NCBI GenBank assembly: GCA_009780795.1
Contig: WQZJ01000065.1
Location: 1 to 6,563 of the forward strand
Length of the DNA: 6,563 bases
Direction of reading: 5' to 3'
Source: Methanomassiliicoccaceae archaeon
GTDB lineage: Archaea; Thermoplasmatota; Thermoplasmata; Methanomassiliicoccales; Methanomethylophilaceae
Under the pieces are notes generated by a model. It worked only from the letters and a program-made list of their open reading frames with translations, searched no databases and was not told the DNA's origin. Position 1 is the first letter of the stretch, and each line of letters begins with the position of its first letter. The translations under genes were made by a program, and so were the position numbers. This document shows positions 1 through 5,330 of the stretch, one piece after another.

Positions 1-33
1 ATTATACTGTCCAGTACATCCCATCCGTGCCAT
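1..33 (-). CDS. Possible start of a further operon gene, cut by the window edge
   Basis: An ATG at 33-31 opens a minus-strand frame that stays open for 11 codons to the window edge (MARMGCTGQYN). A GGAG sequence (plus-strand ctcc, 41-44) lies 7 nt upstream, which is a good Shine-Dalgarno distance. The start lies 75 nt after the stop of the small zinc-ribbon gene at 109, so it could be the next gene of the gyrase operon. A second ATG at 24 is in the same frame. Only 11 residues are visible and none is diagnostic. The start codon and ribosome site fall within the 30-70 hairpin. This may equally be chance, and no function can be assigned. Confidence 0.25.
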   Translation of the reverse strand, partial: MARMGCTGQYN

Positions 34-70
34 CGTCTGGCTCCTGCTTCTCACAAGCACCGGACGATGG
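30..70. repeat. Long inverted repeat (hairpin) downstream of the gyrase operon
   Basis: CCATCGTCTGG (30-40) pairs with CCGGACGATGG (60-70) over 11 positions. All are Watson-Crick except one, which is G-U in plus-strand RNA and an A-C mismatch in minus-strand RNA. Inside it, after a 4-nt bulge (41-44), TGCTT (45-49) pairs perfectly with AAGCA (55-59) around a 5-nt loop. The hairpin begins 39 nt beyond the stop codon at 109. No T-run follows it on either strand, so it is not a textbook terminator. It could be an RNA-processing or stabilising element, a fold over the GGAG/ATG at 44-31 on the minus strand, or the 3' end of a plus-strand transcript entering from the left. Confidence 0.55.
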
Positions 71-108
71 TTCTCTGAAAATTAATCTTCATCGGCACAT
101 GTTCAGAA

Positions 109-429
109 TTATGAAACACAGTTGCTCGGTTGTATGACGCGGCACCTTGGGCACGAATGCTCGGTCACGCCCATTTTGTGACCGCATGAGATACATTCCT
201 TCGTCTTCTCAGGCGCATGATGTATCGTTCGTCCCCTCATGAACATGCTGGAAACGAAGTTCACCGCTATGATCGCCAATATCAGTACGAACATCACCCC
301 GAACAGCAGGAATGTGTTACTGCCCTCATCGAACGGGTCCTTCGCCACGAGCTGGTACGCGAACATTGCAAACATTACGATGAAGATCAGCACAAGGGCC
401 GTGTTCACTATCTTCAATGTCTTGTTCAT
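109..429 (-). CDS. Small membrane protein with C-terminal zinc ribbon (106 aa), gyrase operon gene 4
   Basis: I do not recognise a named family. Residues 1-7 include two lysines. Residues about 8-28 and 39-63 are strongly hydrophobic and should span the membrane, joined by a short acidic loop (AKDPFDEGS). A basic stretch (MRGR, 64-67) follows, then a zinc ribbon with Cys79, Cys82, Cys93 and Cys96 (CISC and CPRC). The positive-inside rule puts both ends in the cytoplasm, with the ribbon facing in. The start is 4 nt after the upstream gene's stop. The TGA of that stop lies within AAGAAGTGAT (442-433), a good match to the 3' end of 16S rRNA, 3 nt before the ATG, so translational coupling is likely. 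The same architecture and cysteine spacing occur in the neighbour, suggesting a tandem duplicate. Metal binding is inferred; function is unknown. Confidence 0.85.
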   Translation of the reverse strand: MNKTLKIVNTALVLIFIVMFAMFAYQLVAKDPFDEGSNTFLLFGVMFVLILAIIAVNFVSSMFMRGRTIHHAPEKTKECISCGHKMGVTEHSCPRCRVIQPSNCVS

Positions 430-432
430 TGT

Positions 433-442
433 ATCACTTCTT
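433..442 (-). promoter_or_regulatory. Ribosome binding site of the 109-429 gene, overlapping the previous stop
   Basis: On the minus strand AAGAAGTGAT lies 3 nt before the ATG at 429. It differs from the anti-Shine-Dalgarno complement AGGAGGTGAT at two positions and keeps the GTGAT core. The TGA of the upstream gene is part of it, so terminating ribosomes sit directly on the initiation site. Confidence 0.6.
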
Positions 443-802
443 TACCACGATATCATCGTTTTCCTTCGGTTCGAGGTACGTGCTCTCGTCCGGTCGGACC
501 GTGTGGCATTTGGGGCACGCCGTCGCAGCCGGGTCCGTGAACGTACCGCATGATGGGCACCTTATCATCGTCCGCTGCTGCTTCGCCTTCCTGTATATCA
601 TGTAGCCGACGATCAGGAGCGTTACGTTCAACGCTATGAAGACGGCAGCGAACACCGCCGCGAACGTGAACGCCTTTGACTCATCGTCGGACACGGAGCC
701 GTCGACCACGAACACGTAGCCGAACGCCGCCGAACATATGAATATCGCCGCGACCAGCGATACGAAGAGTGCCCTCATCCCTTTGGAGACGTGCTCTATC
801 AT
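434..802 (-). CDS. Small membrane protein with C-terminal zinc ribbon (122 aa), gyrase operon gene 3
   Basis: No named family is recognised. Residues 1-10 carry Lys and Arg. Helices at about 11-33 and 44-69 are hydrophobic and rich in Ala, Phe and Val. The loop between them is acidic (DGSVSDDES). A basic linker (YRKAKQQR, 70-77) leads into a zinc ribbon with Cys82, Cys85, Cys96 and Cys99 (CPSC, CPKC). The tail is charged and ends in two lysines. Predicted topology is N-in/C-in, with the ribbon in the cytoplasm. The start codon overlaps the gyrA stop as ATGA (802-799), and a GAGGTG Shine-Dalgarno inside the gyrA tail lies 8 nt upstream, so the start is well supported. It shares helix layout and CX2C-X10-CX2C spacing with the downstream gene. 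Possible roles (membrane anchor, adaptor, sensor) are guesses; only co-expression with gyrase is suggested by the sequence. Confidence 0.87.
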   Translation of the reverse strand: MIEHVSKGMRALFVSLVAAIFICSAAFGYVFVVDGSVSDDESKAFTFAAVFAAVFIALNVTLLIVGYMIYRKAKQQRTMIRCPSCGTFTDPAATACPKCHTVRPDESTYLEPKENDDIVVKK

Positions 803-3270
803 TCGTTCTGCACCTCTTCCTCCGATCCCACCACCGGCTCCAACGCGGTGACCAGATCGTCCTCGTGCAGATTCATCACCCTCACGCCCATCGCGTTGCG
901 CCCGGTGACACGGATGTCCGCGACCTTGATCCTTATTATCTTCCCCTGTTTGCTGGTGATCATCAGCTCATCGGTCGGGTCCACCGTCCTGACGGCGACC
1001 ACATTGCCGTTACGACCGCCTGTCTTTATTGTGATCACACCCTTACCGCCGCGGCGGGTCTTCCGGTAGTCGCTGACCGACGATATCTTACCATACCCGT
1101 TCTCGGTCACCGTCAGCAGCATATCCTCCGGACGGACGGACGCCATCGCCACCACTGAGTCACCGGCGTTCAGCGTCATTCCCTTCACGCCCATCGTGTC
1201 CCTGCCGGTCGGCCTCACGTCCGATTCATTGAACCTGCACGCCTGTCCGCCCTTCGTTGCTATTATTATCTCAGCATCCCCGGTGGTCAAGTGCGTTTCC
1301 ATGAGTTCGTCGTCATCCTCCAGCTTTATGGCCTTGATCCCTCTTGCCCTAACGTTGCCGTAGGCGCTGAGGCATGTCTTCTTCACCAACCCGTTACGTG
1401 TGCAGAATGCCAGGAATTTATCGTCGGGGAAGTCGCTGACGCAAATGGTGTTCATAACCTTCTCGCCCTCCTCCAGGTCGGACAGCATGTTCACGATCGG
1501 TTTCCCCTTCGACTGTCTGGAGCCCTCCGGTATCTTGTAGCCCTTCAGCCAGTGCAGTCTGCCCTTGTTCGTTATGAACATCACGTAGTCGTGCGTTGAC
1601 GTGACGAACAGGTTGACCACATGATCCTCCTCCTTGGTCTGCATGCCTATCAGACCGACTCCTCCGCGACCTTGCTGTTTGTACGTGCTCAGCGGTATCC
1701 TCTTGATGTAGTTGTCACCGGTTATCGTTATGACGACGTCCTCCCTCGGTATGAGGTCCTCTTCGTCGGTGTCTATGGCATTCGGATCTATCACGGTGCG
1801 GCGGTCGTCGCCGTGCGTTTGCTTCATTTCCGTCAATTCGTCCTTGATTATGGACAGTACTCGATGCTCGTTCGCCAGGATGTCCTTCAGGTCGGCCATC
1901 ATCACAAGTATGTCGTCATACTCCTTCCTGAGGTCCTCTATCTCGAGACCTGTCAGCTTCTGTAGCCGCATGTCAAGGATCGCCTTCGCCTGCTCCTCCG
2001 ATATCCCGAGAAGATTCATCAGACCTTCCTTCGCCTCCTCTCCGTTCTTCGACGCACGTATGAGGGCGATGGTCTCGTCGAGCATACTGAACGCCTTCAT
2101 CAGGCCTTCGAGTATGTGGTGCCTCTTCGCCGCCTGGTTCAGATCGTATTGCGTTCTCCTCGTGATCACGGTCCTTCTGTGCTCAAGGTAATGGAACAGC
2201 ATGTCCTTCAGGTTCAGCGTCATCGGCTTGTTGTTCACAAGAGCCAGATTTATTATTCCGAAGGTCTGCTCCATTCTGGTTTGTTTGTACAGATTCTCAA
2301 GGACGACGTTCTCGATCGCGTCCTTATGTAATTCGATGACTATGCGCATGCCGTTCCGGTCGGACTCGTCACGCAGGTCGGTTATCCCCTCAAGCTCCTT
2401 GTTCTTCACGCGCTCGGCTATCTCCTCGATCAGCAACGCCTTGTTCACCTGATACGGAATTTCATCAACAATTATCTTGGACTTGCCGGACGGGGCGGTC
2501 TCGATATGGGTGTTCGCCCTTATCTTCACCTTCCCTCTGCCTGTCGTATATGCGGACAATATCCCCGCAAGCCCGTATATGGTCCCGCCCGTCGGGAAGT
2601 CCGGTCCTTTCACGAACTCCATGAGATCACTGATCTCAGCGTCCGGGTTGTCTATCGTATATATCAGCGCGTCAACGACCTCCGACAGATTGTGGGGGGG
2701 CATCTTCGTCGCCATTCCCACCGCTATGCCATCGGAACCGTTCACCAGAAGGTTAGGGAACTTGGACGGCAGCACCGAGGGTTCCTTCAGCGACCCGTCG
2801 AAGTTGTCGACGAAATCGACCGTGTCCTTGTCCAGGTCGGCCAGCAGGTCCGCGGATATCTTTGACAGCTTCGCCTCCGTGTAACGCATCGCCGCCGCCG
2901 AGTCACCGTCAACGGAACCGAAGTTCCCCTGTCCGTCAACCAGCGGATAACGGAGCGAGAACGGTTGCGCCATCCTCACCATCGATTCGTAGGCGGCCGA
3001 GTCACCGTGCGGGTGATACTTACCGAGGACCTCTCCCACCACTCTGGCGGACTTCTTGTGAGCGCGGTTATACGTCAGTCCCATGTCGTGCATCGCGTAC
3101 ATTATCTTCCTGTGCACCGGCTTCAGACCGTCGCGAACGTCCGGAAGGGCGCGTCCGACGATGACGGACATGGCGTAATCGATGTACGACCTCTGCATCT
3201 CCTTCTCGATGCTCCTTGATACGACCTTGGGCACTATCCTGTCTGTGTTCTCGTCCATGGTATCACACAT
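799..3270 (-). CDS. gyrA: DNA gyrase subunit A
   Basis: GyrA is the DNA-cleaving and DNA-wrapping subunit of gyrase (A2B2), which uses ATP to add negative supercoils. The 823-aa product is full length for the family. The winged-helix breakage region has KYHPHGDSAAYE (84-95) and RYTE with the catalytic Tyr130. The intercalating Ile182 lies in NGSDGIAVGMAT. A tower and coiled coil follow, then the C-terminal beta-pinwheel from about residue 510. The first-blade GyrA box (533-539) reads QGRGGVG, weaker than QRRGGKG, while TRRGGKG occurs in a later blade (738-744). The tail is short and acidic. The outer ATG (3270) overlaps gyrB by 8 nt. An inner ATG at 3258, giving MDENTDR, has GTGAT 3 nt upstream and is probably the real start. 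Residues aligned with E. coli Ser83 and Asp87 are Ser91 and Glu95. Confidence 0.98.
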   Translation of the reverse strand: MCDTMDENTDRIVPKVVSRSIEKEMQRSYIDYAMSVIVGRALPDVRDGLKPVHRKIMYAMHDMGLTYNRAHKKSARVVGEVLGKYHPHGDSAAYESMVRMAQPFSLRYPLVDGQGNFGSVDGDSAAAMRYTEAKLSKISADLLADLDKDTVDFVDNFDGSLKEPSVLPSKFPNLLVNGSDGIAVGMATKMPPHNLSEVVDALIYTIDNPDAEISDLMEFVKGPDFPTGGTIYGLAGILSAYTTGRGKVKIRANTHIETAPSGKSKIIVDEIPYQVNKALLIEEIAERVKNKELEGITDLRDESDRNGMRIVIELHKDAIENVVLENLYKQTRMEQTFGIINLALVNNKPMTLNLKDMLFHYLEHRRTVITRRTQYDLNQAAKRHHILEGLMKAFSMLDETIALIRASKNGEEAKEGLMNLLGISEEQAKAILDMRLQKLTGLEIEDLRKEYDDILVMMADLKDILANEHRVLSIIKDELTEMKQTHGDDRRTVIDPNAIDTDEEDLIPREDVVITITGDNYIKRIPLSTYKQQGRGGVGLIGMQTKEEDHVVNLFVTSTHDYVMFITNKGRLHWLKGYKIPEGSRQSKGKPIVNMLSDLEEGEKVMNTICVSDFPDDKFLAFCTRNGLVKKTCLSAYGNVRARGIKAIKLEDDDELMETHLTTGDAEIIIATKGGQACRFNESDVRPTGRDTMGVKGMTLNAGDSVVAMASVRPEDMLLTVTENGYGKISSVSDYRKTRRGGKGVITIKTGGRNGNVVAVRTVDPTDELMITSKQGKIIRIKVADIRVTGRNAMGVRVMNLHEDDLVTALEPVVGSEEEVQNE
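811..816 (-). promoter_or_regulatory. Shine-Dalgarno of the 434-802 gene, embedded in the gyrA acidic tail
   Basis: GAGGTG on the minus strand lies 8 nt before the ATG at 802. It is formed by the codons for Glu-Val in the GyrA C-terminal tail (EEEVQNE). A second purine-rich run, GGAGGA (823-818), lies just upstream. This fixes the start of the downstream gene. Confidence 0.65.
3262..3266 (-). promoter_or_regulatory. Shine-Dalgarno core supporting the inner gyrA start at 3258
   Basis: GTGAT on the minus strand includes the gyrB stop TGA and is followed by ACC and the ATG at 3258-3256. The arrangement (TGA, four bases TACC, ATG) is almost identical to the junction before the 109-429 gene (TGA, TACA, ATG). 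The outer ATG at 3270 has no comparable site close by. Confidence 0.5.
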
Positions 3271-5188
3271 CCAGGTTTATGACCTCGTGAGCGTGTTCGA
3301 CTATGAACTCTCTGCGCGGCTCCACTGCATCGCCCATGAGCATCGTGAAAAGCTCGTCGGCGAGCATGGCATCCTCTATCATCACCTGCTTCATCACTCT
3401 GGTCTCCGGGTCCATGGTGGTCTCCCATAACTGTTTCGGGTCCATCTCACCGAGACCTTTGTACCTCGTTATCTGAACTCCCTGACCGAATTCCTCAACG
3501 GCCTTCGCCAGTTCGGTGTCGTTGTACACGTACTTCTCCTTCTTTCCCTTGGACACACGGTAGAGCGGGGGCATCGCCAGATAAACATAACCGGCTTCGA
3601 TCAGCGGCCTCATCTGCCTGAAGAACAGTGTCAACAGCAACGTGCTTATGTGTGCACCGTCCACATCGGCATCCGTCATTATCACTATGTTATGATACCT
3701 TACCTTGGAGAGGTCGAAGTCATTCCCTATGCTCCCTCCGATGGCTATCACAAGATTCTTGATCTCCTCACTCTGAAGTATCTTGTCCGGTCTTGCTTTT
3801 TCCACGTTCAGTATCTTCCCTCTCAACGGAAGTATCGCCTGGAACATCCTGTCCCTGCCCTGTTTGGCGCTCCCTCCGGCGGACTCGCCCTCCACTATAT
3901 ACAACTCCGACTTGGCCGGGTCGCGCTCGGTGCAGTCGGCCAGCTTTCCGGGGAGGCTCGTGCCCTCGAGGACGTTCTTCCTTCTTGTCAGTTCCTTCGC
4001 CTTCCTCGCGGCCTCCCTGACCTGCGCGGCGAATATCGATTTCTTGACTATCTGTTCGGCCGTCTTCGGATTCTCTATCAGGAACTCGGAGAGCTTCTCG
4101 CCCATGACCGACGAGACCGCTCCCTGTGCCTCGCTGTTCCCCAGTTTGGATTTGGTCTGACCTTCGAACTGCGGTTCCGGTATCTTTACGCTGAGTATCG
4201 CCGTCAGACCCTCTCTGACGTCCTCGCCTGAGAGCGGGTCGCTGTCCTTCAGGAACCCGTTGGTCTTGGCATAATCATTTATCGTCCTTGTCAGCGCTGT
4301 CTTGAAACCGGACATGTGCGTCCCGCCGTCCGGCGTGCCTATCGTGTTGACGAAGGAGTTTATCATCTCATTATAACCGTCAGTGTACTGCAGCGCTATC
4401 TCCACGTCTATGCCGCCGCTCTCACCGTGTATGTAGATCGGGACCTGGTGGATCGGGGTCTTGTTCTTGTTCAGGAACGAAACGAACTCCGAGACGCCTC
4501 CCTCGAAATGGAACTTATCGGACCTTCCGGTCCTCATGTCCTCGAAATATATCACGACGTTCTTGTTCAGGAACGCTTGGTTCCTGAACTTCATCTGCAG
4601 TATCTCGTATTCGAACTCGACCGTCTCGAATATACTCGCGTCCGGGTAGAACGTAACGGACGTACCGGTCCTGTCGGATGACCCGATAACCTCCACCGGC
4701 CCGTCGGGGATCCCGCATGAATATGATTGTCTGAACTTCTTGCCCTCTCTGTCGACGAGCACTGTAAGCTTCGTGGACAATGCGTTGACCGCGGATACGC
4801 CCACTCCGTGCAGGCCTCCGGACACCTTGTAACTGTTGTGGTCGAACTTACCGCCGGCGTGCAGCTTGGTCATCACCAGCTCCAGCGCCGATTTCCCGGT
4901 CTTCTCGTGAAGTCCGGTGGGTATTCCGCGTCCGTCGTCCGAGACGGTGACGGAGCCGTCCTTGTTTATGTAGACGGTTATCATAGTGGCATAACCGGCC
5001 ATCGCCTCGTCGATACTGTTGTCCACCACCTCGTAGACCAAATGATGGAGCCCGCGCGAGTCGGTGCTCCCGATGTACATTCCCGGACGCTTCCTTACAG
5101 GCTCAAGACCCTCTAGTACAACAATTCCGTCCGCATCATAATTATTCTGTCCAATGTCCCCGCTCATATGTTCCCATCCCGTGCCCAT
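3263..5188 (-). CDS. gyrB: DNA gyrase subunit B
   Basis: GyrB is the ATPase subunit of gyrase and supplies the TOPRIM metal site for DNA cleavage. The 641-aa product is the compact form, without the roughly 170-residue insert of proteobacterial GyrB. The GHKL ATPase shows YEVVDNSIDEA (Glu53 as likely general base, Asn57 for Mg), DDGRGIP (85-90) and GGLHGVGVSAVNALS (124-138). Lys347 in QTKSKLG matches the transducer lysine. The TOPRIM domain shows EGESAGGSAKQGRD (433-446), PLRGKILNVEKAR (454-466) and MTDADVDGAH (504-513), with Glu434, Asp506 and Asp508 as metal ligands. The tail YKGLGEMDPKQLWETTMDP is typical of the family. The position equal to E. coli Asp426 is Glu436. The first gene of the operon, its start is uncertain: 5188, or an inner ATG at 5167 giving MSGDIGQ. 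Neither has a strong ribosome site. Confidence 0.98.
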   Translation of the reverse strand: MGTGWEHMSGDIGQNNYDADGIVVLEGLEPVRKRPGMYIGSTDSRGLHHLVYEVVDNSIDEAMAGYATMITVYINKDGSVTVSDDGRGIPTGLHEKTGKSALELVMTKLHAGGKFDHNSYKVSGGLHGVGVSAVNALSTKLTVLVDREGKKFRQSYSCGIPDGPVEVIGSSDRTGTSVTFYPDASIFETVEFEYEILQMKFRNQAFLNKNVVIYFEDMRTGRSDKFHFEGGVSEFVSFLNKNKTPIHQVPIYIHGESGGIDVEIALQYTDGYNEMINSFVNTIGTPDGGTHMSGFKTALTRTINDYAKTNGFLKDSDPLSGEDVREGLTAILSVKIPEPQFEGQTKSKLGNSEAQGAVSSVMGEKLSEFLIENPKTAEQIVKKSIFAAQVREAARKAKELTRRKNVLEGTSLPGKLADCTERDPAKSELYIVEGESAGGSAKQGRDRMFQAILPLRGKILNVEKARPDKILQSEEIKNLVIAIGGSIGNDFDLSKVRYHNIVIMTDADVDGAHISTLLLTLFFRQMRPLIEAGYVYLAMPPLYRVSKGKKEKYVYNDTELAKAVEEFGQGVQITRYKGLGEMDPKQLWETTMDPETRVMKQVMIEDAMLADELFTMLMGDAVEPRREFIVEHAHEVINLDV

Positions 5189-5230
5189 CCGTATCTGACC
5201 GGCTGTGTTCGCTGGTATTGTTTCGCTAGC

Positions 5231-5240
5231 ATATAATACT
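5231..5240 (-). promoter_or_regulatory. Candidate TATA box for the gyrB operon
   Basis: The minus strand reads AGTATTATAT, the AT-richest spot on the gyrB side of the intergenic region. An archaeal start about 25 nt downstream would fall near 5205-5210, giving a leader of about 20 nt to the ATG at 5188. On the plus strand the same bases read ATATAATACT and could serve thiC with a leader of about 60 nt. This is pattern matching only; no mapped start exists here. Confidence 0.4.
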
Positions 5241-5242
5241 TA

Positions 5243-5269
5243 GCACGTGTGCATACGCGCGCATGCGCG
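5243..5269. other. 27-bp alternating purine-pyrimidine tract (Z-DNA-prone)
   Basis: Every base from 5243 to 5269 alternates purine and pyrimidine without a break, mostly GC, GT and AC steps with two AT steps. Such tracts can flip to left-handed Z-DNA under negative supercoiling. It lies directly upstream of the candidate gyrB TATA box and contains the palindrome CGCGCATGCGCG (5258-5269). The pattern is directly visible; the structural and regulatory role is inferred. Confidence 0.6.
5258..5269. repeat. 12-bp perfect palindrome, possible operator
   Basis: CGCGCATGCGCG is its own reverse complement. It lies between the divergent gyrB and thiC starts, about 20 bp upstream of the candidate gyrB TATA element, so a dimeric regulator of either gene could bind. 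No known operator consensus is recognised. Confidence 0.4.
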
Positions 5270-5298
5270 AGAATCTCAAAAAACACATCAGATAACGC

Positions 5299-5307
5299 TA
5301 AAATACA
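5299..5307 (+). promoter_or_regulatory. Weak candidate TATA box for a leaderless or near-leaderless thiC transcript
   Basis: The plus strand reads TAAAATACA just before thiC. An archaeal start about 25 bp downstream would fall near 5328, exactly at the second in-frame ATG, giving a leaderless mRNA. The match to the TATA consensus is modest, and the alternative element at 5231-5240 cannot be excluded. Confidence 0.25.
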
Positions 5308-5330
5308 CATCGGCCATTAGGATGCCGATG
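5308..5330 (+). repeat. Inverted repeat over the thiC start codons
   Basis: CATCGGC (5308-5314) pairs perfectly with GCCGATG (5324-5330) across a 9-nt loop. The first ATG (5322) straddles the loop edge and the second ATG (5328) closes the stem. The weak ribosome site AGG (5319-5321) lies in the loop. If transcribed, it is a 7-bp, GC-rich hairpin over the initiation site. If the mRNA is leaderless, it could instead be a DNA operator at the transcription start. Confidence 0.45.

Noticed and set aside
30..90. Rho-independent-type terminator after the operon
   Set aside because: A strong hairpin exists but no T-run follows it on either strand; only a short TTAATTTT lies between the stop codon and the hairpin. 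Kept as an unassigned hairpin.
1..108. tRNA or small RNA gene in the left flank
   Set aside because: The hairpin is a single stem with a bulge; there is no cloverleaf, T-loop GTTCRANNC box or CCA-side acceptor pairing.
217..605. Overlapping plus-strand frames opposite the two zinc-ribbon genes
   Set aside because: The minus-strand frames have coherent membrane helices, CX2C pairs, ribosome sites and operon spacing; the plus-strand frames have none of these.
1712..2191. 159-codon plus-strand open frame inside gyrA
   Set aside because: It is antisense to the GyrA coiled-coil region; the Ser/Arg-rich product is typical of a shadow frame.
3263..3270. Frameshift or fusion between gyrB and gyrA
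   Set aside because: Both proteins have complete, family-typical ends; the 8-nt overlap is an ordinary operon junction, and the inner gyrA start removes it.
3650..4231. 193-codon plus-strand open frame inside gyrB
   Set aside because: It is antisense to the conserved GyrB TOPRIM and transducer coding region, has no recognisable domain, and its composition reflects the complementary codons.
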